From: Carnobacterium divergens DSM 20623
GTDB taxonomy: Bacteria > Bacillota > Bacilli > Lactobacillales > Carnobacteriaceae
Length of the DNA: 64,000 nt
Direction of reading: 5' to 3'
Assembly: GCF_000744255.1 (NCBI RefSeq)
Contig: NZ_JQLO01000001.1
Coordinates: forward strand, 2,294,001 to 2,358,000
The notes beneath the pieces were generated by a model. The model did not search any database and was not told the DNA's origin. It saw only the letters and a list, made by a program, of their open reading frames with translations. The position numbers were made by a program, and so were the translations under genes. Position 1 is the stretch's first letter. Every line of letters starts with the position of its first letter. Of the stretch, positions 29,582-38,312 are shown piece by piece.

Positions 29582-30421
29582 GTGAGTAAACGTAAGCGAT
29601 TACTTATATTGGTTAGTTCAGTGCTTTTAATGGCTGTCTTAACTGGGTGTGGGAAAACAGGTTCGATTGATGCAAATAGTACAGGATTTTGGGACCATTA
29701 CATTGTTTGGAATTTCTCAAGAGCAATTACGGGATTATCAAATATATTCTTTGGAAGCTATGGTTTAGGAATTATTTCATTTACCATTCTGATTCGAATT
29801 ATTTTATTACCATTAATGCATCACCAAATGAAAAGTACACGTAAAATGAGTGATATGCAACCGCGATTAAAAGCGTTGCAAAAACAATACGCGTCAAAAG
29901 ACACTGAAACACAAAATAAATTAAGAGAAGAAACACAAAAATTGTACTCTGAAGCAGGCGTAAATCCAGCGATGGGTTGTTTGCCAATGTTGGTTCAAAT
30001 GCCTGTTTTGATGGCATTATATCAAGCTATCAGTCGTACTGAAGTTTTAAAAGCCGGTCATTTCTTATGGATGAACTTAGGAGAACGTGACCCGTATTTT
30101 ATTTTACCGGTCTTAGCAGCTGTGTTAACATTTGCTACAACAAAGCTTTCAACCATGAGTCAAGCCGAATCAAACTCAATGACAAGCGCAATGTTGTACA
30201 CGATGCCAGCGTTGATTTTATTTATGGGGGTTACACTACCAAGTGCGTTATCTCTTTACTGGGTAGTCGGAAATGCTTTTTCAGTAGGTCAAACCTTACT
30301 ATTGAATAATCCATTTAAAATTAAAAAAGAACGTGATGAAAAAGTACAAGCAGAACGTGATCGTCAAAAAGCCTTAGAAAAAGCAATAAAACCGAAAAAG
30401 AAAAAAAATAAGAAAAGATAA
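29582..30421 (+). CDS. yidC: Membrane protein insertase YidC
   Basis: Inserts and folds membrane proteins, alone or with SecYEG. The 279-residue protein has a lipoprotein signal peptide with lipobox LTGC (Cys23). The YidC/Oxa1 core has five transmembrane segments (GIISFTILIRIILLPLMHHQ with the hydrophilic-groove arginine, then MGCLPMLVQMPVLMALYQAI). A lysine-rich C-terminal tail follows. The start is GTG at 29582 with GAGGGA upstream; ATG three bases earlier runs straight into TGA. Confidence 0.96.
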   Translation: MSKRKRLLILVSSVLLMAVLTGCGKTGSIDANSTGFWDHYIVWNFSRAITGLSNIFFGSYGLGIISFTILIRIILLPLMHHQMKSTRKMSDMQPRLKALQKQYASKDTETQNKLREETQKLYSEAGVNPAMGCLPMLVQMPVLMALYQAISRTEVLKAGHFLWMNLGERDPYFILPVLAAVLTFATTKLSTMSQAESNSMTSAMLYTMPALILFMGVTLPSALSLYWVVGNAFSVGQTLLLNNPFKIKKERDEKVQAERDRQKALEKAIKPKKKKNKKR

Positions 30422-30468
30422 TTAGTTTGTTTAATAGGGAATCGACAAAAGAAATGGAGGGAAAACAG

Positions 30469-31197
30469 ATGGAACAGTATACGGCTAGTGGAGAAACCGT
30501 AGAAAAAGCAATTGAAACGGGATTGAATAAGTTAGGGATTACTCGGAATGATGCGAGCATTACTATTATTTCAGAAGGCAAAAAAGGTATTTTTGGTTTT
30601 GGGAAAAAAGCCGCTATTGTTGAAATTACATCAAAACTTGAACCAAAGAATCAAGTCGAGCAAGAAATTCTTTTAGAAGAAAAAGTATTTAATGAAGAAA
30701 ATTCTCTGAAAGAAGTTCTATTAAATGAACGAAATGACGATGTTGCGATTGATATTTCTAAAAAATATCTAGTCGATATTTTGACACAAATTGGTGCAGA
30801 TGCAACAGTCGAAGAAGAACGTGTTGACGATAAAATTATCTTCCATGTGAAAACAGAAAAGCCAGGCTTAGTCATTGGGAAACATGGTAAAGTTTTAAAT
30901 GCGCTACAGGCGTTGACACAAGTTCTCGTGCATCGACATGCTAAGAGTAAGTTAACCGCAATCGTGAACGTTGGCGATTACCGTGAGCGCCGTGAAACGA
31001 TTTTAAAACAACTAGCAGAACGCACGGCTGAAAAAGTATTACGTACGAACCAACCTGTTTTTCTTGAACCGATGCCAGCTTTTGAACGTAAGCAAATTCA
31101 TTTTTATTTAAGCAAAGATGGTCAAGTTACTACGCATTCAGAAGGCAATGAACCTCATCGCTATTTAGTTGTTGAACCTGTTAAGAAACGATTTTAA
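30469..31197 (+). CDS. jag: RNA-binding protein Jag/KhpB
   Basis: 242 residues. Jag-N domain (about 1-50, TASGETVEKAIETGLNKLG and GKKGIFGFGKKAAIVEI), acidic linker, KH domain (KPGLVIGKHGKVLNALQ) and R3H domain (ERKQIHFYLSKDGQVTTHSEG). In streptococci KhpB/EloR works with KhpA in cell elongation. The start is the ATG at 30469, after GGAGGG. It is co-transcribed with yidC. Confidence 0.95.
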   Translation: MEQYTASGETVEKAIETGLNKLGITRNDASITIISEGKKGIFGFGKKAAIVEITSKLEPKNQVEQEILLEEKVFNEENSLKEVLLNERNDDVAIDISKKYLVDILTQIGADATVEEERVDDKIIFHVKTEKPGLVIGKHGKVLNALQALTQVLVHRHAKSKLTAIVNVGDYRERRETILKQLAERTAEKVLRTNQPVFLEPMPAFERKQIHFYLSKDGQVTTHSEGNEPHRYLVVEPVKKRF

Positions 31198-31200
31198 TCA

Positions 31201-31245
31201 AAAAAGCCGCGACAACCAAGAATTTCTTGGTTGTCGTGGCTTTTT
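31201..31245. terminator. Bidirectional terminator between jag and the iron-uptake operon
   Basis: AAAAAGCCGCGACAACCAAG / CTTGGTTGTCGTGGCTTTTT, a stem of about 20 bp with A and T flanks, shared by convergent genes. Confidence 0.93.
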
Positions 31246-31248
31246 AAT

Positions 31249-32262
31249 TTAGTTGAATAAATCAGGATAAATTTCAGTTGCTAATTTTTCAATACCATCT
31301 AAACTTTGATAGCCGTAGCCAAATAGATAATTGTAATCAACACCGTAAACTTGTTTATTTTTGATGGCTTTCATGTTTGTAAGTTTAGGATTTGCATAAA
31401 AACCTGCTTTAATTTTAGCAATATCAGCGCCATCTTCCCAAATTGGGAAAATAAGAATATCAGGATCAGTTTTAAGCAAGGTTTCAATACTAACATCGCC
31501 CTTTTCATTTTTGTAAACATTGTCTAATTTAATCAATTTAAAAATGTCATTAAAGAAACTTTCGTCGTGAGCGGGATAAACGGCAATTTCAGTTGGGTCC
31601 ATTGTATGAATATAAGCAAATGTTTGATTTTGATTGATTTTTTTCAATGACGTTGTGAGCGTTGTTTCTTTCGCTTTTATTTCAGCAGCAAAACTTTTTG
31701 CTTTGTCTTCAACATTGAAAATTTTTCCAAGGTTGTCAATATCTTGATAAATAGAGTCAAATGTACCACCCGTTACAGAGGATTCTAAAAGGTACGTTCG
31801 AATGCCGCTATCATTTAAAGAATCTACCGTTCCAACGCCCCATTCGTTGTTATCAAATAGACCTGCACGTCCATAAACAAAGTCTGGATTGGTTCCTAAG
31901 GTTACTTCTTTTCCTACATAATCTTTTGATAAGATGGGTAGCTTACTATAAGCTTTTTCGACAGCTTTATCAGGTTCTCCAAAATCAGCCCCAACACCGA
32001 CAATTTTATCTTCTAAACCTAGATGCAATAAAAGTTCAGCAGCAGGTTTCGTATTGGCCATGATTTTGTGAGGTGCTTCTTGAAAGGTTTCTTCTTTTGG
32101 CTCCCATTTTGTCGAGCCTTCTGCTTTGGTGTAATTGTTGATTTTAACAGGGTAGCTCCCATTTGATTGTGTTCCACTTTGGGCATTATTTTCTTTAGCA
32201 CCACAAGCTGAAACGAATAAACTTAGTGCAAAAATTGAACCGATTAAAAAGGTTTTTTTCAT
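31249..32262 (-). CDS. Iron(III)-siderophore ABC transporter substrate-binding lipoprotein
   Basis: 337-residue class III binding protein, anchored outside the membrane. The lipoprotein signal is MKKTFLIGSIFALSLFVSAC with Cys20. The periplasmic-binding fold includes PAAELLLHLGLEDKIVGVG and the glutamate/aspartate residues that contact the permease. The start is the ATG at 32262 with AGGAGG; a longer frame to 32361 has no site. It is the last gene of a Fur-box-controlled operon. Ferric hydroxamate, haem or cobalamin are all possible ligands; iron is favoured by the Fur box. Confidence 0.88.
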   Translation of the reverse strand: MKKTFLIGSIFALSLFVSACGAKENNAQSGTQSNGSYPVKINNYTKAEGSTKWEPKEETFQEAPHKIMANTKPAAELLLHLGLEDKIVGVGADFGEPDKAVEKAYSKLPILSKDYVGKEVTLGTNPDFVYGRAGLFDNNEWGVGTVDSLNDSGIRTYLLESSVTGGTFDSIYQDIDNLGKIFNVEDKAKSFAAEIKAKETTLTTSLKKINQNQTFAYIHTMDPTEIAVYPAHDESFFNDIFKLIKLDNVYKNEKGDVSIETLLKTDPDILIFPIWEDGADIAKIKAGFYANPKLTNMKAIKNKQVYGVDYNYLFGYGYQSLDGIEKLATEIYPDLFN

Positions 32263-32278
32263 TATTTTTCCTCCTGTT

Positions 32279-33046
32279 TTATATGCTGTAATAGGAAAAT
32301 CCCATTTTTTTAGTAATTGGATTGATAAACGTTTGGCATTTGACTTGATAAAGCTCTTCAATCAGCTCAGCTGTTAGGAGCTTTTCGGGTGTTCCTTTGG
32401 CGATGACTTCGCCATCCTTCATGGCATATAGATAATCACAGTAAGCAGCAGCCATTTCTAAGTCATGAAGTGCTGCAAGAACGCCAATTTTCATTTTTTT
32501 TACGCTGTTCAATATTTCTAATTGATAGCGAATATCTAAATGATTAGTGGGCTCGTCTAAAATAATAAAATGCGGTTGCTGGGCGATTGCTCTGGCTAGA
32601 ATGACGCGCTGTTTTTCGCCACCAGATAAGGATAAAAAACTACGCTCTCGATAATTTAACAGATTGGTTTGCGACAAAGCTTCTTCTACGATTTGATAAT
32701 CAGCTTTTGTATCAGACTCTAATAATTTTTTGTGGGGAGTACGTCCTAAAAGGACGATTTGTTCAACACTTAAATCAAAACTCATTTCGTTAAATTGACT
32801 CACTACAGCCAATTGCTTTGCGACGGTTTTATTAGAAGCTGTTAAAACGTCTAATTCATCTAAAAAGATGCCTCCTTTTTTAGGTTTGAGGCTTTTATAG
32901 AGACTTTTTAATAGAGTTGACTTACCGCAACCATTTGCCCCAATCACGCCGACAAATTGTTGATGCTCTACTTGAAGAGTAACGTCTTTGACGATGTCTT
33001 TTTTACCAATCTGAATGGATATGTCCTGAGCGACCAATTGTGTCAT
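32279..33046 (-). CDS. Iron-siderophore ABC transporter ATP-binding protein
   Basis: 255-residue FecE/FhuC-type ATPase. Walker A is GANGCGKSTLLKS, the signature is LSGGEKQRVILARA and Walker B is FIILDEPTNHLD with the switch histidine in ALHDLEMA. It lies 5 nt after the permease gene. Confidence 0.93.
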   Translation of the reverse strand: MTQLVAQDISIQIGKKDIVKDVTLQVEHQQFVGVIGANGCGKSTLLKSLYKSLKPKKGGIFLDELDVLTASNKTVAKQLAVVSQFNEMSFDLSVEQIVLLGRTPHKKLLESDTKADYQIVEEALSQTNLLNYRERSFLSLSGGEKQRVILARAIAQQPHFIILDEPTNHLDIRYQLEILNSVKKMKIGVLAALHDLEMAAAYCDYLYAMKDGEVIAKGTPEKLLTAELIEELYQVKCQTFINPITKKMGFSYYSI

Positions 33047-33051
33047 TGTAT

Positions 33052-34104
33052 TTAACCTCCAAATTGATAATTTTTTTTGATAATAATATAGATAAAAAGA
33101 GGTGCGCCAATGACTGAAGTAATGATTCCGATTGGAATTTCCACATTTTTAATTAGAATTCTAGAAAGAATATCGGCCCAAATCATAAATAATGCTCCAA
33201 TCAGTAAAACCATTGGCAAAAGATGTTTATGATTTGCGCCAAAGAGTCCTCTGGCTAAATGAGGTATAATGAGTCCTACAAAGCCAATCATTCCAGAATA
33301 GGCAACAACCGTCCCTGTTAGAAGAGAAGCTAAAGCTAGATAGATTTTTCGATATTTTCCAAGCTCGATTCCAAGTGTAATGGCAGCCTCGTCTCCAAGC
33401 AACATAGTATTTAAAATTCGATGTTGGAAGAGAAAGAAGAGACAGCTTAACAGTACTGGTACAGAAAGAATGGGTAATTTATCCCAACTAGCAGAAGCAA
33501 GACTGCCCATTGACCAAAAGGTGATGGTCTTAATGCCTTCAGCGTTGTTTGCAAAATAAACGATTAAACTGGAAAAAGCACTTAATAACGAACTAATGAC
33601 CATGCCTGACAATAGTAATTTGATTGATGTGATACGTCCGCCAAAACTAGCTAATAATAAAACACCAAAAGAGGCAACAACTGCTCCAATAAAGGCGCCA
33701 AAGGCAACACCAATCTGTGCAAATAATGCGCCACTTCCGACTCCTAAAAGAATCACAAACGTTGCTCCTAAAGAAGCACCAGACGAAATCCCTAAAATAT
33801 AAGGGTCTGCTAATGGGTTTTGAACAATAGCCTGCATAATCGTTCCGCTAACGGCTAAGCCCATTCCAACTAATAAAGCAAATAATGCTCGAGGCAATCG
33901 CAATTGCCAAATAATTGTAATGTAAGATTGATTGTCTAAATGATCTAATGATCCTACGGAGCCATTTGAGATTTTAGAGATAAAGATGTTCCAAGATTGG
34001 TCGAAAGGAATGTCAACTTGACCGATTGATGTAGAGTAGATAATAGAAAGAAAAATAGCTACAACCAAGGCAATCAGAATCAATAGATAGTTTTTATGCT
34101 TCAT
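33052..34104 (-). CDS. Iron-siderophore ABC transporter permease (FecCD type)
   Basis: 350-residue permease with about ten transmembrane segments. Motifs of the BtuC/FecD family are LRLPRALFALLVGMGLAVSG near residue 75, NPLADPYILGISSGASLGA and GFVGLIIPHLAR, the coupling-helix region. Only one permease gene is present, so it should function as a homodimer. Its start overlaps the nitroreductase end by 11 nt. Confidence 0.93.
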   Translation of the reverse strand: MKHKNYLLILIALVVAIFLSIIYSTSIGQVDIPFDQSWNIFISKISNGSVGSLDHLDNQSYITIIWQLRLPRALFALLVGMGLAVSGTIMQAIVQNPLADPYILGISSGASLGATFVILLGVGSGALFAQIGVAFGAFIGAVVASFGVLLLASFGGRITSIKLLLSGMVISSLLSAFSSLIVYFANNAEGIKTITFWSMGSLASASWDKLPILSVPVLLSCLFFLFQHRILNTMLLGDEAAITLGIELGKYRKIYLALASLLTGTVVAYSGMIGFVGLIIPHLARGLFGANHKHLLPMVLLIGALFMIWADILSRILIKNVEIPIGIITSVIGAPLFIYIIIKKNYQFGG

Positions 34105-34714
34105 TATTTTTCACACTTTCTAAAGTAGTCACCCATTCGCTAAGAGGAGTACGTTTTGCTTTTATTTTTGTTGATGCTGTTTTTATTTTAGTTAAATGAA
34201 GAGTTGCAACAATTTGCCGGGTGGAATCAATTCGTAATTCTTCAGCGAATTTTGAGTCAAAAATATTAGGTGTGGTTCGCCAAGTTACGCCGATTGATTT
34301 ATCCCAAGCGACAAGTTGGATATTTTGAATAAATGCAGCGGTAGCAGAAATGGCTTCCAATGAAGTCTTTTGATCAGCTTCTAATGGAACAGAAACAACG
34401 ATGCTGACGGGCACTTCAGCAAAATAGTCATAGACTTTGCTTTTTGTTTTATCTAAGTCTGATTGATTGTAAGAATCCCACACCCCTAAACGTGTGTAAC
34501 TTTCAAGGATTGCTGTTGAAAATAGTTGGCGTTCTGATTCTGTTGAAATAAGTAAAACTTCCCAAGGTTCTTTTTTTGAATGGAAAGGTGCAAAAGAAGC
34601 TATTTCTAAAATAGTATAAATTAGTTCTCGAGGGATAGAATCGGGTAAAATCTTTCGAATCGTCCTTCTACTTTGAATTAGTTGACTAATTGAATGTAGT
34701 TCATCTCGTTCCAT
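34094..34714 (-). CDS. Nitroreductase-family flavoprotein, first gene of the iron-uptake operon
   Basis: 206-residue FMN-dependent oxidoreductase of the NfsA/YdjA fold. RRTIRKILPDSIPRELIYTILE forms the FMN-phosphate-binding arginines, and ASFAPFHSKKEPWEVLLI follows. It is first in an operon with the FecCD/E/B genes and sits 24 nt downstream of a Fur box. A reductive role, such as releasing iron from an imported siderophore, is inferred from context. BluB-type chemistry is less likely, as no cobalamin genes are near. The ribosome binding site is GGAGTG. Confidence 0.82.
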   Translation of the reverse strand: MERDELHSISQLIQSRRTIRKILPDSIPRELIYTILEIASFAPFHSKKEPWEVLLISTESERQLFSTAILESYTRLGVWDSYNQSDLDKTKSKVYDYFAEVPVSIVVSVPLEADQKTSLEAISATAAFIQNIQLVAWDKSIGVTWRTTPNIFDSKFAEELRIDSTRQIVATLHLTKIKTASTKIKAKRTPLSEWVTTLESVKNNEA

Positions 34715-34738
34715 AAGGTCACTCCATTTGAATGTAAT

Positions 34739-34760
34739 TGATAATCGTTCTCAATTATCA
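34739..34760. promoter_or_regulatory. Fur box before the iron-uptake operon
   Basis: The 22-bp dyad has TGATAAT at one end and ATTATCA at the other. On the minus strand TGAGAACGATTATCA matches the 7-1-7 Fur site TGATAATNATTATCA at all but two positions. It predicts iron repression. Confidence 0.8.
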
Positions 34761-34863
34761 TAGTCGAATCCTTTTAAATAAGCAAGATAAATTGTGAGCA
34801 AATAAAGATAATACTATAAAAAAAGTCTATTTTGTGAAGGTTTAAAAATGTTATAAACTGAAC

Positions 34864-34893
34864 AAACGGACACATTAGAAATTTTGTCCGTTT
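34864..34893. promoter_or_regulatory. DhaS operator upstream of dhaK
   Basis: GGACACAT (34868-34875), six bases, then TTTTGTCC (34882-34889), extended to a dyad AAACGGACA/TGTCCGTTT. It matches the Lactococcus lactis DhaS site GGACACATN6ATTTGTCC except for one base. It lies just upstream of the presumptive -35 region, as expected for an activator. Confidence 0.88.
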
Positions 34894-34896
34894 AAA

Positions 34897-34919
34897 AGAA
34901 AACGTTTTCGCGATATAGT
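34897..34919 (+). promoter_or_regulatory. dhaK promoter with cre-like site
   Basis: AGAAAACGTTTTCG (34897-34910) fits the CcpA cre consensus at 12 of 14 positions and lies between a weak -35 (TTTAAA, 34891-34896) and the -10 TATAGT (34914-34919). The weak -35 fits dependence on the DhaS activator. Confidence 0.65.
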
Positions 34920-34956
34920 AAGCATGTAGAAAACAAACGAAGGGTGCGGATAAATA

Positions 34957-35946
34957 ATGAAAAAGATAATAAATGACGCGACAGCAGTAGTAGACGAAAT
35001 GTTGGACGGGTTGACTTATGCACATGGAGATTTAGTTGAACGTATCAATGAAAGCGGAATCATCGTAGCGAAAAATCAAACGAAGGGACATGTTGGGTTA
35101 ATTAGTGGAGGCGGAAGCGGACATGAACCAGCACATGCAGGTTTTGTCGGTCAAGGAATGTTATCAGCAGCAGTTTGTGGGGCAGTTTTTACATCCCCAA
35201 CTCCTGATCAAATTTTAGAAGGAATCAAAGCAGCTGATCAAGGAGCCGGCGTCTTTTTAATCATTAAAAATTATTCTGGTGACGTGATGAATTTCGATAT
35301 GGCAAAAGAGTTAGCTGAGATGGAAGATATTGAAGTTGATTTTATTATTGTAGATGACGACATTGCAGTGGAAGATAGTACCTATACGGCAGGAAAGCGT
35401 GGAGTTGCAGGGACTGTTTTAGTTCATAAAATTTTAGGCGCTGCAGCTGATCAAGGTGCAAGTTTATCAGAAATTAAAGCAATGGCTGATAAATTGGTTC
35501 CACAAATCAAAACCATTGGAGTAGCCTTAACAGGTGCAACTGTTCCTGAGGTAGGTAAGCCAGGCTTTGTTTTAGCAGATGATGAAATTGAATTTGGTGT
35601 GGGTATCCACGGTGAACCTGGTTACCGCAGAGAAAAAATCGCTCCTTCAAAAGAGTTAGCAAAAGAATTAGTAATGAAGTTAAAAGCAGCCTTCGATTGG
35701 AAAAAAGGCGATCATTTCGCACTATTAGTTAACGGCTTAGGCAGCACACCTTTAATGGAACAATATATTTTTACAAATGATGTTCGCCAATTACTAGATG
35801 AAGAAGGAATAGTGGTTGAATTTAAAAAAGTGGGCGATTTCATGACTGCAATCGATATGGCTGGTTTATCGTTAACATTAGTAAAATTAGAAGATTCTAA
35901 ATGGCTAGAAAATTTAACTTATAAAACAAATACAATTGCTTGGTAG
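34957..35946 (+). CDS. dhaK: Dihydroxyacetone kinase subunit DhaK
   Basis: Substrate-binding subunit of the PEP-dependent dihydroxyacetone kinase. The 329 residues include GGGSGHEPAH (His56), NYSGDVMNF with the catalytic Asp109, and GVGIHGEPG with His218, which forms the hemiaminal bond to dihydroxyacetone. The spacing is exactly that of E. coli DhaK. It is the first gene of dhaKLM-gldA, preceded by a DhaS operator. Confidence 0.97.
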   Translation: MKKIINDATAVVDEMLDGLTYAHGDLVERINESGIIVAKNQTKGHVGLISGGGSGHEPAHAGFVGQGMLSAAVCGAVFTSPTPDQILEGIKAADQGAGVFLIIKNYSGDVMNFDMAKELAEMEDIEVDFIIVDDDIAVEDSTYTAGKRGVAGTVLVHKILGAAADQGASLSEIKAMADKLVPQIKTIGVALTGATVPEVGKPGFVLADDEIEFGVGIHGEPGYRREKIAPSKELAKELVMKLKAAFDWKKGDHFALLVNGLGSTPLMEQYIFTNDVRQLLDEEGIVVEFKKVGDFMTAIDMAGLSLTLVKLEDSKWLENLTYKTNTIAW

Positions 35947-35958
35947 GAGGAAATAAAA

Positions 35959-36540
35959 ATGAATGTAGAAACTGTAAAAACCTGGTTAGACTTATTTACA
36001 GATGAGGTTAATCAAAACAAAGAGTATTTAAGTGAATTGGATACCCCAATTGGTGACGGAGACCACGGTATGAATATGGCTCGTGGTACAACGGCCGTAA
36101 AAGAGGTTATTGCTGAAAAAAATCCAACAACGTTGGTAGATATTTTCAAATTAACGGGTATGACATTAGTTAGTAAAGTGGGTGGCGCATCAGGTCCGTT
36201 ATATGGTTCAGCGTTCATCAGTATGGCAAAAGCTGCTGGAGAAACAGACGATTTAGGGGAGCTCTTGGCTGCTGGTTTAGCTGGAATTCAAAAACGTGGC
36301 AAGGCTGAAGTTGGCGAAAAAACAATGGTAGACGTTTGGCAACCTGTTGTTGAAGCAGTACAAAAAAACGAACTAACTTCTAAAGTTATTCAAGATGCTG
36401 TTGAAGGGACAAAAGAAATTAAAGCTACAAAAGGTCGCGCATCGTATCTTGGCGATCGTTCAATTGGGCATATTGATCCAGGAGCAATGTCAAGTGGATA
36501 TTTATTTGAAGCAATGTTGAAAGCAGGTGTTTTTCAATGA
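35959..36540 (+). CDS. dhaL: Dihydroxyacetone kinase ADP-binding subunit DhaL
   Basis: 193-residue helical barrel that carries ADP as a fixed cofactor, receives phosphate from DhaM and transfers it to dihydroxyacetone on DhaK. The Mg-binding signature DTPIGDGDHGMNMARG is at about residues 29-44, with GASGPLYGSAF and GRASYLGDRSIGHIDPGA. It has an AGGAGG site and overlaps dhaM by 4 nt (ATGA). Confidence 0.97.
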   Translation: MNVETVKTWLDLFTDEVNQNKEYLSELDTPIGDGDHGMNMARGTTAVKEVIAEKNPTTLVDIFKLTGMTLVSKVGGASGPLYGSAFISMAKAAGETDDLGELLAAGLAGIQKRGKAEVGEKTMVDVWQPVVEAVQKNELTSKVIQDAVEGTKEIKATKGRASYLGDRSIGHIDPGAMSSGYLFEAMLKAGVFQ

Positions 36541-36908
36541 GTAAACTAGGTGTTGTAGTCGTTTCACATGTTCCTCAAATTGCAGAAGGAGTCGTTCGCT
36601 TAATGCGAGAAGTGGCAAAGGATGTATCGATTACCTCTGCTGGCGGAACGGATGAGAATGAAGTTGGAACGAGCTTTGAAAAAATCCAAACAGCTTTTGA
36701 CGCTAATGAAGCTGAAATTTTATTAGCTTTCTATGATTTAGGTAGTGCCAAAATGAATTTAGAAATGGTAATGGAAATGACAGACAAAGAAGTCCATCTA
36801 TTTGATACAGCTTTTCTAGAAAGTAGCTACACGGCGGCAGCCTTGATTCAAGCCGATGCATCCTTAGAGATGATTAAAGAACAAATTGATCCGATGAAAA
36901 TTAAATAA
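36537..36908 (+). CDS. dhaM: Dihydroxyacetone kinase phosphoryl donor DhaM (EIIA-only form)
   Basis: 123-residue PTS EIIA-mannose-type protein. The phosphorylated histidine is in VVVSHVPQIAEGV (His10). Unlike E. coli DhaM there are no HPr or EI domains, so phosphate must come from general EI and HPr. This single-domain form is the one known in Gram-positive bacteria. Confidence 0.95.
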   Translation: MSKLGVVVVSHVPQIAEGVVRLMREVAKDVSITSAGGTDENEVGTSFEKIQTAFDANEAEILLAFYDLGSAKMNLEMVMEMTDKEVHLFDTAFLESSYTAAALIQADASLEMIKEQIDPMKIK

Positions 36909-36975
36909 ACACTGTAGACACTGCGTCTCAATTGAGGCGCATCCTAAATAAATGAAAACTATGGAGGTAAGAACA

Positions 36976-38106
36976 ATGAGAAAAGCATTTATTTCACCAA
37001 CAAAGTATGTACAAGGAGAGGACGAAATTCTTAATTTAGGCTATTTCGTTTCTACTTTCGGAAAATCAGCACTATTAATTGCCCATCAAGACGATATCAA
37101 CCGTGTACAAGCACAATTAGACCAAACAACTGAAAAATTTAACATTGAAATCATTCCAAGCCATTTTAACGGCGAATGTTCAAGACAAGAAGTAGCTCGC
37201 TTACAAGAATTTGCTAAAGAACACAACTGTGATTGTGTGATTGGTTTAGGTGGCGGTAAAGCAATTGACACTGCAAAATGTGTTGCGGAAGGTGAAGCGT
37301 TGATTATTGTTCCAACAATTGCGGCAACAGATGCACCAACGAGTCATTCCGCAGTATTGTATACTCCAGAAGGCGAATTCGACGATTACGCATACTTCAA
37401 ACAAAGCCCAAGCGTAGTCATGGTAGATACGAAAATTATTGCCAATGCCCCAACACGCTTTTTAGTAGCCGGAATGGGAGACGCACTTTCTACTTATTTT
37501 GAAGCACGTGCAACGTCAAACTCCTTCTCAAATGTAAATGCAGGTTTGCCATGTGGCGCACGAACAGGAGAATGCCCACCAGCTAAAGGAACAAATGCAG
37601 CTTTAATGATGGCAAAATTATGTTATGAAATGCTACTTGAAAATGGCTACAATGCAAAAATTGCTTGTGACAATAACCTTGTAACACCTGCTTTAGAAAA
37701 TATTGTTGAAACAAACATTTTATTATCAGGCTTAGGCTTTGAAAGTGCTGGTTTAGCAGCGATTCATGCGATTCATGACGGATTGACTGCCTTAGAAGGA
37801 ACGCATCATTATTTCCATGGTGAAAAAGTGGCCTTTAGCGCAATTGCGCAATTAGTATTAGAAAATGCACCAATTGAAGAACTACATGAAGTGTTAGATT
37901 TCTCATTATCAATTGGCTTACCTGTTTGCTTAGCAGATATCGGAGTTGAATCCATTACAATGGAAGAAGCTATTTCAGTTGCTGAAAAAGCATGTATTCC
38001 TGAAGAGTCTATCCATTCTATGCCATTCCCAATCACTGTCAATGATGTCGCATCAGCAATTATTGCAGCAGACAAAATTGGGAGCGACTACAAAAAAAAT
38101 CACTAA
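36976..38106 (+). CDS. gldA: Glycerol dehydrogenase (NAD-dependent, iron/zinc family)
   Basis: Oxidises glycerol to dihydroxyacetone, feeding the DhaKLM kinase encoded upstream. The 376 residues include the NAD loop GLGGGKAIDTAK and the metal ligands Asp (VAGMGDALSTYFEA), His (AAIHAIHDGLTAL) and His (HHYFHGEKVAFS). The start is the ATG at 36976 after GGAGG. It shares the operon with dhaKLM and is followed by a terminator. Confidence 0.96.
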   Translation: MRKAFISPTKYVQGEDEILNLGYFVSTFGKSALLIAHQDDINRVQAQLDQTTEKFNIEIIPSHFNGECSRQEVARLQEFAKEHNCDCVIGLGGGKAIDTAKCVAEGEALIIVPTIAATDAPTSHSAVLYTPEGEFDDYAYFKQSPSVVMVDTKIIANAPTRFLVAGMGDALSTYFEARATSNSFSNVNAGLPCGARTGECPPAKGTNAALMMAKLCYEMLLENGYNAKIACDNNLVTPALENIVETNILLSGLGFESAGLAAIHAIHDGLTALEGTHHYFHGEKVAFSAIAQLVLENAPIEELHEVLDFSLSIGLPVCLADIGVESITMEEAISVAEKACIPEESIHSMPFPITVNDVASAIIAADKIGSDYKKNH

Positions 38107-38126
38107 AAACAAATTGAAATAGAATA

Positions 38127-38178
38127 AAATAAATTTGCTGGTAGTTGCAAGTACGCAACCGCCAACAAATTTATTTTT
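38127..38178 (+). terminator. dhaKLM-gldA terminator
   Basis: Long hairpin with arms AAATAAATTTG and CAAATTTATTTTT and an inner GGTAGTTGC / GCAACCGCC stem. Confidence 0.88.
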
Positions 38179-38312
38179 GTAAATAGAAAATGAACTTTTT
38201 AATCCTAAAAAATACAGAAAAAGCCTTCTATAAAAAGTACGATTTGTGATAAGATGGTCTAGAATAGTTTACTCGTTCAAAATAAAAGTTACAGCGAGAA
38301 TAGAGGATTAAA

